Positions 40,603-50,006 are shown, counted from the stretch's first letter. The stretch: 64,000 nt of DNA from Hirschia litorea (GCF_042665075.1 NZ_JBHTBR010000002.1:1364001-1428000), one strand, 5' to 3'. Notes: generated from the sequence alone by a model not told the origin. Program-made: numbers and translations.

Positions 40603-41286
40603 ATGAACACATTCAACAATGGCAGCATTGCTGCGCTAATTTCGATCTGTTGTAGTTTGGCATTCTTGCCTCAAGCCAGCGCTGAAGAGACGTCACAAGC
40701 CCCAGCACTCGATCCCAATATTCACTATGTGATGAATGGGAAATCTGTTGGGCCGTGGGAATACAGCCTCAATTATGGAAAAGAGATTTTAACGACCCTG
40801 CCTGCGCAGACGACTAAAAGCTCGCTCACCGCAACTTCAGCGACCAAGACGATAGAAGGCGATGCCATCCGCTTAAAATGGTCCCCCAAAGGCATAAAAA
40901 ATGAATGGGGATCGCCAGACGCCAATGTCATGACGCTTAATCTCATTAATCGACAAACACCACTTGATTTTAGCACAGTACAAAACGATGCCGCCCTCGT
41001 TATTGATGTTCGGGTGATTAGACCACCGCAAAAAGTTGTCGAACTCAATATGGAGTGTAATTGGGATTGGAAATGCAGAAGCGCGGTGCAGCTAAAATCT
41101 GTCTTCAAAAAACTTCCCAAGAATGAGTGGGTCAGCTTGCCGCTTCCATTGAAGTGTTTTGCGGATGAGAACTTTGATTTCAGCAAAATCACCTCACCGC
41201 TCATTCTGCAAACGACAGGAAAAATGGAAATTGAGGTGGGTGATATTCGCCTAGCTGCCTTTCCAGCTGATCAGGCAAAGTGCTAA
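40603..41286 (+). CDS. Secreted ExoP-type beta-sandwich protein
   Basis: 227 residues with a signal peptide ending PQASAEET. The mature protein (GPWEYSLNYGK, LKWSPKGIKNEWG, ALVIDVRVIRPPQKVVELNMECNWDWKCRSAVQLKSVFKKLPKNEWVSLPLPLKCFADENFDFSKITSPLILQTTGKMEIEVGDIRL) resembles the C-terminal galactose-binding-like domain of bacterial GH3 exo-glucosidases. Here it stands alone, without the catalytic domain. It lies between two polyamine enzymes. A carbohydrate-binding role is an inference from fold resemblance. Confidence 0.65.
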   Translation: MNTFNNGSIAALISICCSLAFLPQASAEETSQAPALDPNIHYVMNGKSVGPWEYSLNYGKEILTTLPAQTTKSSLTATSATKTIEGDAIRLKWSPKGIKNEWGSPDANVMTLNLINRQTPLDFSTVQNDAALVIDVRVIRPPQKVVELNMECNWDWKCRSAVQLKSVFKKLPKNEWVSLPLPLKCFADENFDFSKITSPLILQTTGKMEIEVGDIRLAAFPADQAKC

Positions 41287-41298
41287 CATTTGAAAGTG

Positions 41299-41336
41299 CC
41301 AAGCTACAGTTTGAATGCTTGATAATTGTAGCTTGG
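41299..41336. repeat. 10-bp inverted repeat upstream of nspC
   Basis: CCAAGCTACA (41299-41308) pairs perfectly with TGTAGCTTGG (41327-41336) over an 18-base loop. No T-run follows, and CTTGG or TTGG recurs twice more downstream. It could be a leader hairpin or a weak terminator for the preceding gene. Confidence 0.4.
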
Positions 41337-41395
41337 AATACTTGGTAAACTTGGATAAAACGAGTTCAACTCCAATCACATAATGGATCGTTTGA

Positions 41396-42571
41396 ATGGC
41401 TTTTTACCCTCCAATGAAATTCGATTTTGACGTCTCCAACGTCGAAACACCTGTATTCATCGTCAATAAGGGTGCATTGGAGGAAAATCTTGCCATACTT
41501 AAAGATGTGCAAGAGCGCTCGGGCGCTAAAATATTGCTCGCCCTCAAAGGCTTTGCGATGTGGTCTTTTGCGCCCACAATTATGAAATACCTTCCCGGCG
41601 TTACATCATCCTCAACGGCTGAAGCGCGCCTTGGTGCGGAAGAATTTGGCGGTGAGGTCCACGCATGCGCCCCCGCCTATTCCGAAGCAGATTTTCGCGA
41701 ACTTCTTACCCTTTGCGATCACATCGTTTTCAACTCAGTCAATCAGGCAAAACGGCTTCTTCCTATTTATGAAGAAGTTAAAGCAAATGGCGGACGCACA
41801 GTGTCTTTTGGATTGCGCGTCAATCATGGACACCGCGAAACTGAGGTAGAATTATACGATCCTGCAGCACCAAAATCACGCCTTGGTGCCCCACGCGACC
41901 AAATCCCAGCCGATGGTTTAGAGGGACTTGAGGGCCTGCACTTTCATACATTGTGTGAGCTAGACTCAGATTCGCTGGAACGCTCATTAGACGTTTTCGA
42001 GCGCGACTTTGCGGATCTTATTCCCGGTTTGAAATGGCTTAACTTTGGAGGCGGCCACCACATTACCCGCCCCGGATATGATATTGAGCGCCTAGTACGC
42101 ATCGTAAAACGTGTGAAAGAAAAATACGGCGTCGAAGTATATCTTGAACCGGGTGAAGCCATTGCCATTCGCACAGGTGTGCTCGTCACTGAGGTGATGG
42201 ATATTATGCATAATGCAATGGATATTGCTATTCTGGACACAAGCGCGACGGCGCATATGCCCGATGTTTTGGAAATGCCATATCGTCCTGATATTATTGG
42301 CGGCGATGAGCCAAATGCCAAAGCTCATACATATCGTTTAGGCGGGCTATCTTGTCTGGCCGGCGATGTTGTGGGGGATTATTCATTCGACTCCCCCTTG
42401 GAAATTGGCCAAAAACTCGTCTTCCTAGATATGGGCCATTACACCATGGTGAAAACCACAACATTTAACGGTGTCCGCCTTCCATCTATCGCAATTGCCG
42501 ATCCCGAAACGGGTAAGATTGAAGTGGTGCGCCGCTTTGGATATGAAGATTACAAGAACAGATTGAGCTAA
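41396..42571 (+). CDS. nspC: Carboxynorspermidine decarboxylase
   Basis: 391 residues, fold type III PLP enzyme that decarboxylates carboxy(nor)spermidine. PLP lysine in ILLALKGFAMWSF, ASSTAEARLGAEEFGGEVH-type STAEARLGAEEFG, HTLCEL, the Gly-rich WLNFGGGHHITRPGYD, YLEPGEAIAI and the active-site Cys loop LGGLSCLAGDVVGDYSF. The length equals typical NspC. It completes the spermidine route with the two upstream enzymes. The first ATG has no clear Shine-Dalgarno; an ATG six codons later is an alternative. Confidence 0.92.
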   Translation: MAFYPPMKFDFDVSNVETPVFIVNKGALEENLAILKDVQERSGAKILLALKGFAMWSFAPTIMKYLPGVTSSSTAEARLGAEEFGGEVHACAPAYSEADFRELLTLCDHIVFNSVNQAKRLLPIYEEVKANGGRTVSFGLRVNHGHRETEVELYDPAAPKSRLGAPRDQIPADGLEGLEGLHFHTLCELDSDSLERSLDVFERDFADLIPGLKWLNFGGGHHITRPGYDIERLVRIVKRVKEKYGVEVYLEPGEAIAIRTGVLVTEVMDIMHNAMDIAILDTSATAHMPDVLEMPYRPDIIGGDEPNAKAHTYRLGGLSCLAGDVVGDYSFDSPLEIGQKLVFLDMGHYTMVKTTTFNGVRLPSIAIADPETGKIEVVRRFGYEDYKNRLS

Positions 42572-42681
42572 TAATCTACATTCATAAAGTCTTGCTTTGA
42601 CGTCTTACCTTTATTGCGCCTTAATGCGGGCAAACTTACAGCGAAGACTTGGTGCTGTGTAAGTATTAAAGGGGACCATAC

Positions 42682-43638
42682 ATGAAAAAGACGCTTTTAT
42701 TCTCCGCCGCAATTTTGGCTCTGTCCGCTTGCGGTGGCGGTGATGATCACAAATCCGCCGCAACGCAAAGCATGGATTATTTGAGTGAAGATTCATATGC
42801 GCCCCGCGCTATGGTTCACGCTTCTGGTGAAATGCTGGAAAGAAAAGCTGCATCTCCTGCGCCACCTATTGATCAAGGCGCAACAGCACCGACTGGCCCT
42901 ATGCTGGCCTACACGCACAATCGCTCAATTGAATCCCCAGCCGGCGATGTTGAAAAAGTCGTCAATTCGCATGTGAGCCAATGTGAAAAAGCCGGCTATT
43001 CCAAATGTATGGTCGTAAATTCTAATCAAAACGGGATTGGCGAAGAATGGGCAAGTGCAAATCTACACATTCGCGCAACGCCGGAATGGATAGACAAGTT
43101 TTTCAAAGATTTGCCCGATGATTTAAAAGCTAGCAAATCTAAAATCACCAGCGCCAGCACAAGCGCTCAAGATTTATCAACGCAAATTGTAGATACAGAT
43201 GCCCGCTTAAAAGCACAGCTCACTTTGCGCGATCGCCTGCAAGCTCTTCTAACCGATCGCCCGAGTGATTTAGGTGACCTTATTGAATTAGAACGCGAAC
43301 TTTCCCGTGTACAATCTGATATAGATGCGAATGCAAGCGTGTTGGCGTCATTGCGTCAGCGTGTGGCAATGTCCAATTTACACATGAATTATTCCGCTAA
43401 ATCGACCGTCACATCACGTTCAGTATGGGCACCTCTTGCTGACGCATTTGGTAATTTCTTCGGCAATTTTGCCAGCGCATTAGGCGCGGTCATCACAACC
43501 ATTGCGAATATTCTGCCATGGCTTCCTGTGATTGGTGGTCTGCTTTGGTTTGGTCGCTGGATTTATCGGAAGGTATGGCGCAAAAACAAACAAGAAAAAG
43601 CGCTTAAAACTGAAAATGTAGAAAAACCCAGCAGCTAA
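42682..43638 (+). CDS. DUF4349 lipoprotein with coiled coil and C-terminal helix
   Basis: 318 residues. Lipobox ALSAC after a signal peptide. The DUF4349 core runs from about 80 to 270: an alternating region, then the coiled coil STSAQDLSTQIVDTDARLKAQLTLRDRLQALL and LIELERELSRVQSDIDANASVLASLRQRV. A membrane helix (IANILPWLPVIGGLLWFGRWIY) and a basic tail end the protein. AAAGGGG lies before the ATG. Role unknown. The leader contains a small ACTTACAGC/GCTGTGTAAGT hairpin (42634-42664). Confidence 0.8.
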   Translation: MKKTLLFSAAILALSACGGGDDHKSAATQSMDYLSEDSYAPRAMVHASGEMLERKAASPAPPIDQGATAPTGPMLAYTHNRSIESPAGDVEKVVNSHVSQCEKAGYSKCMVVNSNQNGIGEEWASANLHIRATPEWIDKFFKDLPDDLKASKSKITSASTSAQDLSTQIVDTDARLKAQLTLRDRLQALLTDRPSDLGDLIELERELSRVQSDIDANASVLASLRQRVAMSNLHMNYSAKSTVTSRSVWAPLADAFGNFFGNFASALGAVITTIANILPWLPVIGGLLWFGRWIYRKVWRKNKQEKALKTENVEKPSS

Positions 43639-43646
43639 TATAGGCA

Positions 43647-43695
43647 AAACCCCTCGGTCAGCATATCATTTGATATATCTTTAACCGAGGGGTTT
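43647..43695 (+). promoter_or_regulatory. 12-bp hairpin that encloses the VOC gene's Shine-Dalgarno
   Basis: AAACCCCTCGGT (43647-43658) pairs perfectly with ACCGAGGGGTTT (43684-43695). The 3' arm contains GAGGGG (43687-43692), the only good Shine-Dalgarno for the ATG at 43699. An inner hairpin ATATC/GATAT sits in the loop. It may act as terminator for the DUF4349 gene, as a translation-blocking leader for the VOC gene, or both. Confidence 0.6.
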
Positions 43696-43698
43696 CCC

Positions 43699-44070
43699 AT
43701 GATTAACTACCACATGATCGGCATAACTGATCTGCCTAAAGCGTCCACATTCTATGATAGTGTTTTAGCAGAGATTGGCGCATCACGTAGCCATAACAGC
43801 GAACGCTATCAATTCTATTCTCAAGGCGAAAACAGACCGCTCTTTGCTATATGCATTCCCTATAATGAAGATATAGCAACAGCAGGGAATGGCACAATGA
43901 CAGCTTTGTCTGCGCCGTCCAAAGAGGCGGTTCATGCAGCTTACGCAAAAGCTATTGAGCTAGGTGCTGTATGCGAAGGCGCGCCAGGGCCACGCGGTCA
44001 ATTTGGTGAATTTGCGTATTTTAGAGATCCAGATGGCAATAAGCTTTGCGTCTCCTATCTAAACCGCTAA
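43699..44070 (+). CDS. VOC-superfamily (glyoxalase-like) protein
   Basis: 123 residues: HMIGITDLPKASTFYDSVLAEIGASRSHN and a second betaalphabeta unit ending FGEFAYFRDPDGNKLCVSYLNR, as in glyoxalase/bleomycin-resistance/dioxygenase-fold proteins. The substrate is unknown. Its ribosome binding site is locked in a hairpin. Confidence 0.82.
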   Translation: MINYHMIGITDLPKASTFYDSVLAEIGASRSHNSERYQFYSQGENRPLFAICIPYNEDIATAGNGTMTALSAPSKEAVHAAYAKAIELGAVCEGAPGPRGQFGEFAYFRDPDGNKLCVSYLNR

Positions 44071-44082
44071 GTCACGCACAAT

Positions 44083-44120
44083 AAAAAGGCCGCCCATTAC
44101 AATGAATGAGCGGCCTTTTT
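44083..44120. terminator. Bidirectional terminator between VOC and DUF4167 genes
   Basis: An 11-bp stem AAAAAGGCCGC/GCGGCCTTTTT (44083-44093 with 44110-44120) plus an inner ATT/AAT pair separates two convergent genes, with A- and T-runs on both flanks. Confidence 0.9.
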
Positions 44121-44140
44121 AAAATATGGAATGTGTAAAA

Positions 44141-44689
44141 CTAGTTTCCAGCAATCTCTGCTTGCTGTTCAGCGAGCGCATCCAATGCAGAACGTGCCTG
44201 CGCATCTGCCTGTGGCTGTTCAGCCGCTTCAGCAGGTTTACGCCGTGGTCTGCGTGTTCTTTTCTTTGGAGGCGGTGCCTCCTCTTCAACTGCAGGCTTT
44301 GTCTCTTCACCATTAGAATCATTAGAAGCATCAACTTCATCAACAACTTTCATCGGATCATCGACCATAGCGCCGGACACGCTTGCCTCTTCTGAAGATG
44401 TTTCTTCACCAGTATTTTCGTTCTGATCATCATCACGATTATTCTGGTTTTGTGCAGGACGGTCTTTAGGCATATTGGCCTGCATTATCCGATAATAGTG
44501 TTCTGCGTGCTGAAAAAGATTTTCTGCTTTCACACGATCACCGGCAGTTTGCGCATCACGCGCATACTGAATGTACTTTTCGTAAATTTGGCTGGCAGAA
44601 CCCCGGATCTTTACTTCAGGTCCGTTACTTTCGAGTGAACGATTACTCGAATGGGTAGGCTTCCGCCCGCGCCCCCGCTGACGCTTCAT
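44141..44689 (-). CDS. DUF4167 basic protein
   Basis: 182 residues. The N-terminus MKRQRGRGRKPTHSSNRS is rich in Arg and Lys; the conserved DUF4167 core is VKIRGSASQIYEKYIQYARDAQTAGDRVKAENLFQHAEHYYRIM. The rest is an acidic, low-complexity stretch, then a basic KKRTRRPRRKPAEAAEQ tail. A nucleic-acid-associated function is plausible from composition. It follows prmC, the usual alphaproteobacterial neighbour. Confidence 0.88.
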   Translation of the reverse strand: MKRQRGRGRKPTHSSNRSLESNGPEVKIRGSASQIYEKYIQYARDAQTAGDRVKAENLFQHAEHYYRIMQANMPKDRPAQNQNNRDDDQNENTGEETSSEEASVSGAMVDDPMKVVDEVDASNDSNGEETKPAVEEEAPPPKKRTRRPRRKPAEAAEQPQADAQARSALDALAEQQAEIAGN

Positions 44690-44857
44690 ATGTCCATCCT
44701 AATCTGGTTAAAGCTGACCTGTTTACAGGCCCGTTGCGCGTTAGTCGTATTCTGGTATTGCGCCGTCGATGCGATATATCAAAACGATTCGCAGTCCGAC
44801 TATTTAGAGCATAGCGTGCGTCTCCGCGCTCACCAAGCCCCGTTTGCATATATAGTC

Positions 44858-45724
44858 TTACACGTTTGATACGCGAGCGTAAACACATCTTTTTACGCCA
44901 GAGAGGTCAAGACGCACCTTTACGTCAATAAAATTAGCTTTTGTCAGCAAATCCATCACTTTTTCTGCCTGATCAAAGCCTACTTCAAACGCGATAAGCC
45001 CATTGGGTCTCAAATAAGAACGTGCTGCACCTATGATCGCGCGATAATCATCCAAACCATCCGCCCCCCCATCAAGTGCCGCCATCGGATCATAATTTCT
45101 GACGTCTCGATCCAAATGCTCAATATCAGCTGACGGAATATAGGGTGGATTTGACACGATAACGTCAAACGCGGCTCCATCTTCAAGAGCATCAAACCAG
45201 TTGGATTTCAAAAATTGACTTCGCGAATGCAGACCTAAGTTTTCGGCATTCAGTGCAGCAATATTGAGTGCGGATTCACTCTGGTCCAGTCCAACACCAC
45301 GCGCATTGCAGCGCTCATGCAGGATAGATAGCAGCACACAACCAGACCCCGTCCCCATATCAAGCACATCAACAGCATCTGGGCACCATGTATCAAGCAC
45401 AAGCTCAACAAGTGTTTCTGTATCAGCTCTAGGATCAAGCACATCGCGCGTAACTTGAAACTCAAGCCCCCAAAACTCTCGCCGTCCCGCAATACGAGAG
45501 ACCGGCTCCCCTTTGCACCTGCGCGCTATGAATTCATCAAATCTCTTTAAAATAGCCGCCGAAAGCGCATTGTTTTCCTCAGCAATAAGGTCTGTCGCAG
45601 ATATACCGGCCGCCACTTCCATTAAGCGGCGCGCATCGCGTAAAGGCCCTTCAATATCTTTTGCAGATAACTCAATAGCGGCAGCCCGCAGCGCCTCGCT
45701 ATAGGTTGGCATCTCTTTATTCAT
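44858..45724 (-). CDS. prmC: Release factor glutamine methyltransferase
   Basis: About 288 residues from ATG at 45722-45724, which overlaps the MOSC stop (ATGAATAA); neighbouring TTG and ATG codons are alternatives. Methylates the GGQ glutamine of release factors. SAM site VLDMGTGSGCVLLSIL, catalytic NPPYIPSADI, and upstream RREFWGLEFQVTRDVLDPRADTETLVE. It is two genes downstream of its substrate gene prfA on the same strand. Confidence 0.93.
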   Translation of the reverse strand: MNKEMPTYSEALRAAAIELSAKDIEGPLRDARRLMEVAAGISATDLIAEENNALSAAILKRFDEFIARRCKGEPVSRIAGRREFWGLEFQVTRDVLDPRADTETLVELVLDTWCPDAVDVLDMGTGSGCVLLSILHERCNARGVGLDQSESALNIAALNAENLGLHSRSQFLKSNWFDALEDGAAFDVIVSNPPYIPSADIEHLDRDVRNYDPMAALDGGADGLDDYRAIIGAARSYLRPNGLIAFEVGFDQAEKVMDLLTKANFIDVKVRLDLSGVKRCVYARVSNV

Positions 45725-46493
45725 CAATAGATTCAATACTCAAGTTATCACCAACACACAATTCTCCACCTGACACTATGCGCGCATATACCCCCATCGT
45801 ATTGCGTTTAAAATGCGTCATTAATAGCGGAACAGTTTCTATATTATATGAGGCTATATCAGGGTTTGGGTCAGCATGCGTCGCCTTACAGCGCACGGTT
45901 GGCTTTAACACTTCTAACCGCACATTCCCCAATTGCAAAATTTGCCCTTGCAACCAGTTATCTTCTTCCCAAGCTGGCGCTTCAAATACCACATTTCCGC
46001 GAAAACGTTGTACGCGAATATCTTCCCCAGATACTTGCGAAAGCGCCTCTACGGAGCTTGCATTGATCAACGAAACAAAGCCAGATTTATAATCCATAAA
46101 ACGATGATTTTGGGGAGCTCGAATAACACGCAGCGGCCCTTTAAATTCATCACCAAAGCGATTGGTCAGCCAGTCTGCTAGATCATCAAGGCCTTCTTGC
46201 GTGGCCATATCAAATGAGCAAATGCAGTTTTCATCATGCTCGAAAATTTCAAGCGCTTTGCTGTCATCCAGATACATTGTTTCGTAGTTTGCAATTCTCG
46301 CAGATCTCGCAAGCACGACAAATCTCATTTTCGAAATATGCTGCGGATCATCAGCGTCAAAGCCAGAAGGTCCATCTTCAATTGCAAACATACGATCATT
46401 GGGAAAGTGCTCACCTGCTACAAGGCTTACACTCTTCAGCTCTTCAGGGGAAAAGCCTTTCACAGGATGGCGCCACAAACTTATGATTTTCAT
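45717..46493 (-). CDS. MOSC-domain protein
   Basis: 258 residues: N-terminal beta-barrel MKIISLWRHPVKGFSPEELKSVSLVAGEHFPNDRMFAIED and C-terminal MOSC region VQRFRGNVVFEAPAWEEDNWLQGQILQLGNVRLEVLKPTVRCKATHADPN with the conserved Cys. MOSC domains bind or carry molybdenum cofactor sulfur, and many act with oxidoreductases. It is inserted between prfA and prmC. Confidence 0.85.
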   Translation of the reverse strand: MKIISLWRHPVKGFSPEELKSVSLVAGEHFPNDRMFAIEDGPSGFDADDPQHISKMRFVVLARSARIANYETMYLDDSKALEIFEHDENCICSFDMATQEGLDDLADWLTNRFGDEFKGPLRVIRAPQNHRFMDYKSGFVSLINASSVEALSQVSGEDIRVQRFRGNVVFEAPAWEEDNWLQGQILQLGNVRLEVLKPTVRCKATHADPNPDIASYNIETVPLLMTHFKRNTMGVYARIVSGGELCVGDNLSIESIDE

Positions 46494-46517
46494 GGCTTTT
46501 TCCTTCTGCGTTATGAT

Positions 46518-47597
46518 CTAATTGTCTTCCATCGCCGCCAGACGCGCAGCTTGATCCTCAGATATCAATGCATCAATAACTTCCGATACAGCATCACCCG
46601 CGAGTATTTGCTCAAGTTTATAAAGCGTCAGCTTAATTCGATGATCGGATACACGGTTCTCGGGAAAATTATAAGTTCTGATCTTCTCTGATCTGTCTCC
46701 GGACCCAACTTGGCTTTTGCGCGCATCCGCCATTGCAGCATCTTTTTCAGCACGCTCTTTTTCATAAAGGCGGATCTTCAACATTTCCATCGCACGTGCG
46801 CGGTTTGCATGTTGAGATTTCTCTGAAGACGTCACCATTATATTTGTCGGCAAGTGAATAATACGCACTGCAGAGTCTGTCGTGTTAACGTGCTGTCCAC
46901 CAGCACCCGAAGCACGCATGGTATCAATACGAATGTCCTCAGGTTTAATCTCAATATTCACCTGCTCTGGCGCGGGCAATACAGCGACACTTGCAGCAGA
47001 CGTGTGTATACGTCCGCCGCTCTCTGTTTTTGGAACGCGCTGAACACGGTGTACACCCGATTCAAACTTCATTTTCCCAAACACGCCCTTGCCCGTAACA
47101 GATGCAATTATCTCTTTATAACCACCCGCATCTCCTTCAGACTTGCTTTCAACATCCAGTTTCCAGCCCTGAATTTGCGCATAGCGCTGATACATACGAA
47201 ACAAATCACCGGCAAAAAGCGCTGCTTCATCTCCACCCGTACCAGCACGCACCTCTAGCATGGCATTGGCTTCATCATCTTCGTCTTTAGGAAGCAATAA
47301 TAGTTGAAGCGACTGCTCAAGTTTTGGCAATAATTCTTTGAGCTCTTCGCGCTCTTCTTGCGCAAGCTCCTTCATGTCTGGATCAGACGATTTATCTTCC
47401 AGAATAGAGTCAGCTTCTTTCAATGCATTGCGCGCGTCCAATAGCTCTTTCGCCATATCCGCAACAAGCTTCAACTCTGCATGATCTTTGGATAGCTGGA
47501 CAATTTCAGCCGGGTCTGTTGCCACAGACATGCGTGCTTCTGTTTGTTCAAATCTATCAATCACCTGTGTTAGGCGTTCTGCAGACACTGAGGCCAT
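46518..47597 (-). CDS. prfA: Peptide chain release factor 1
   Basis: About 359 residues from ATG at 47595-47597 (MASVSAERLTQV), which has AGAG upstream; a six-residue longer start is possible. Reads UAA and UAG. The peptidyl-hydrolysis loop is GAGGQHVNTTDSAVRIIHLPT, with the domain-2 region RVQRVPKTESGGRIHTSAASVAVLP. It is followed by MOSC and prmC on the same strand. Confidence 0.95.
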   Translation of the reverse strand: MASVSAERLTQVIDRFEQTEARMSVATDPAEIVQLSKDHAELKLVADMAKELLDARNALKEADSILEDKSSDPDMKELAQEEREELKELLPKLEQSLQLLLLPKDEDDEANAMLEVRAGTGGDEAALFAGDLFRMYQRYAQIQGWKLDVESKSEGDAGGYKEIIASVTGKGVFGKMKFESGVHRVQRVPKTESGGRIHTSAASVAVLPAPEQVNIEIKPEDIRIDTMRASGAGGQHVNTTDSAVRIIHLPTNIMVTSSEKSQHANRARAMEMLKIRLYEKERAEKDAAMADARKSQVGSGDRSEKIRTYNFPENRVSDHRIKLTLYKLEQILAGDAVSEVIDALISEDQAARLAAMEDN

Positions 47598-47789
47598 AGA
47601 AATCGTCTCTTTCATTACTTAATCGCGAAGCTTTATATCGTGTGATCGCTCACGTCACTAGCTGAGAGCAAAAACGTACATGTTTTTGCTATTCTTCCGA
47701 ATAGATAACTGACAAAAGCGTTTTTTTATTCCATCTTGTTAACCAAGCTCTCTTAGTATTCCGCCAAACGGAAACACTGAGGTATTGCT

Positions 47790-49991
47790 TTGATCTCCTT
47801 CAAGAAAATACAAAAAGCTATTCAAGCTTATTCAAAAAAGAACCTAGAAGAAGATCTTCCTCTTAAATCTCTCTTTGTCCTATTCGCTGCTGTCGTTGGG
47901 TTTATGTTCGCTGTTTTATACATGGTGAGCCAACACACCGATGAAATCGCCAAGAAGCAGCAAAACCACGTTTTCACGCGGCTTTTGGAAAACCACATCG
48001 ATATTACCCAAGACATGCTCGAATTTATCATTCGGCTTCCAGACACAGAAGACATGCTGTCGGGTAATATGTCTAAAACGGCTATGAATACCAAAATAGC
48101 GCAACGTTTCGCTGATCGAATTGCCACGACTGATATTCTTGTCACCAATGGTGATGGTAACATCCTTTTTAGCGGCAGTTCGTATAGGTCCATCTATCCG
48201 CTAGATATTGTCGAAGCGAAACCCAAAATAGCTGAGCTTTTATCCAAGCTAAAAGAAACACCGGAAGACAACTTTTTATCTGACCGCCTTATTCTAAATG
48301 ATGATGTATTTCAGTTATCCGTTCGCAAACTCCCCTATGAGGGACCAGACCGTTTCTTGTGGATCGCCACACCTCTTTCAAACATATTTGAAGATACGCA
48401 GCGCATACCTTTAGATATCATTCTCGAAGTTGGAACCAAACTTCCAAAATCTACAAAACTTGTCTTTGTCGGCCCTCTAAATAACCTAAATGGTGACACA
48501 CTCGGCTGGCTTTCTTGGGAGAGAAAACTACCAGGCTATGCTGCCATATGGAATTATATTCCTGCACTCGCGATAGCTACTTTCTGCCTCATCATGGCAG
48601 CTTTCTTTTTCTGGTCCCAAGCACGCACAATCATGAAGGATATGTCGCGAGACCACAAAGATGCTGAAAGCCGCGCCCTACATGATCCGCTCACAGGATT
48701 AGCCAACCGCACATTACTCAAGCAGCAAATAGAAGCCGCTCAAGCAGATGTTTCACGCGGTAGAGAAGATTTCGCACTTCACCTCATTGATTTAGACAAA
48801 TTCAAAGATGTGAATGACACAATGGGGCACCCAGCCGGAGATGAACTTATCCGTCAAGCTGCTCAACGCCTAAGAGATGCTTGCCGCGCCGGCGATACAG
48901 TTGCGCGCATTGGCGGCGATGAATTTGCAGTTATTCAAGTTGAAGCAACAACATCATCTACCGCCTCAAGGCTCGCACGGCGCATCAACGAACAAATGTC
49001 TCGTGCTTTTAACATTGATAGCAACGAAGTATTCGTCAGTGCATCCATTGGTATCGCACAGGATATCGCGGGCAAAACAGAACTTGAAGAACTTATGCGG
49101 CGCGCAGATATCGCGCTTTATCGCGCTAAGGCGAAAGGGCGAAATCAGTTTTGTTTCTTTGAAAAAGATATGGATGTGGAACTACAAGCTAAGCACAAAA
49201 TCGAAACCGATTTAAGATTAGCCCTGCTAGAACCGCTCAAGAATGGACTGAAAGTCGTTTACCAACCACAAGTCTCAGCAGATGGTCGCCATATTCGCGG
49301 TATGGAAGCTTTAATTCGCTGGACACACCCTGAGCGCGGTAGTGTATCACCCGCCGATTTTATTCCAATCGCGGAAGAAAGTAATCTCATCGCGACCTTA
49401 GATGAGTTTGTGCTGCGCGAGGCATTCCAAACATCCGTAAAATGGCCCAACATCACAATGGCGGTAAATGTTTCCGCCAAAGAACTTCATGACGAATCCT
49501 ACCCAAAACGCGTCATCAGCTTGGCGCGGGAATACAATGTGCGGCCCGACCAAATAGAATTGGAAATAACAGAATCCGTCCTTCTTGAAGACTCTCCACG
49601 CGTTACCCGAACGCTTAAAACACTTAAAGCGGCAGGCTTCAAAATTGCGCTGGATGATTTTGGCACGGGCTATTCTTCTTTAGCTTACCTTCGTCGTCAT
49701 CAGGTCGATAAATTAAAAATTGACCAAAGTTTCGTCGCTTCTATTGGCGTGCGTGAAGATGCTTCAGCAGTCGTGCAAGCAATTTTGAGCTTAGGCGCAT
49801 CCCTTGGTCTTTCGGTCACTGCAGAAGGCGTAGAGACCGCTCATCAACGGGACTCTCTACGCGCTCAAGGCTGCGCCTATCTCCAAGGTTATCTGTTCTC
49901 TCGCCCGTTGGAAAAGCAACATATAGCTGCCATCATGCACAAATTCTCTGCACGCAACCAGAAACAACAAAAGCTTCGTAAAATTTCATAG
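47790..49991 (+). CDS. Membrane GGDEF-EAL cyclic-di-GMP protein
   Basis: 733 residues. Membrane helices at ~27-47 and ~253-275 frame a periplasmic sensor region of ~200 residues. The GGDEF domain has an intact active site (G375-GDEF-379) and an inhibitory RxxD site, R366-AGD, five residues before it. The EAL domain starts at E506-A-L and keeps DDFGTGYSSLAYLRR and KLKIDQSF. Both activities look possible, so it may switch between making and degrading c-di-GMP in response to an external signal. It is transcribed divergently from prfA. Confidence 0.93.
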   Translation: MISFKKIQKAIQAYSKKNLEEDLPLKSLFVLFAAVVGFMFAVLYMVSQHTDEIAKKQQNHVFTRLLENHIDITQDMLEFIIRLPDTEDMLSGNMSKTAMNTKIAQRFADRIATTDILVTNGDGNILFSGSSYRSIYPLDIVEAKPKIAELLSKLKETPEDNFLSDRLILNDDVFQLSVRKLPYEGPDRFLWIATPLSNIFEDTQRIPLDIILEVGTKLPKSTKLVFVGPLNNLNGDTLGWLSWERKLPGYAAIWNYIPALAIATFCLIMAAFFFWSQARTIMKDMSRDHKDAESRALHDPLTGLANRTLLKQQIEAAQADVSRGREDFALHLIDLDKFKDVNDTMGHPAGDELIRQAAQRLRDACRAGDTVARIGGDEFAVIQVEATTSSTASRLARRINEQMSRAFNIDSNEVFVSASIGIAQDIAGKTELEELMRRADIALYRAKAKGRNQFCFFEKDMDVELQAKHKIETDLRLALLEPLKNGLKVVYQPQVSADGRHIRGMEALIRWTHPERGSVSPADFIPIAEESNLIATLDEFVLREAFQTSVKWPNITMAVNVSAKELHDESYPKRVISLAREYNVRPDQIELEITESVLLEDSPRVTRTLKTLKAAGFKIALDDFGTGYSSLAYLRRHQVDKLKIDQSFVASIGVREDASAVVQAILSLGASLGLSVTAEGVETAHQRDSLRAQGCAYLQGYLFSRPLEKQHIAAIMHKFSARNQKQQKLRKIS

Positions 49992-50006
49992 CTAAAAAAA
50001 CATCAA

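Noticed and set aside
47102..47290. Long antisense frames inside prfA and nearby genes
   Set aside because: They lack start signals and family features and lie fully inside a well-supported gene.
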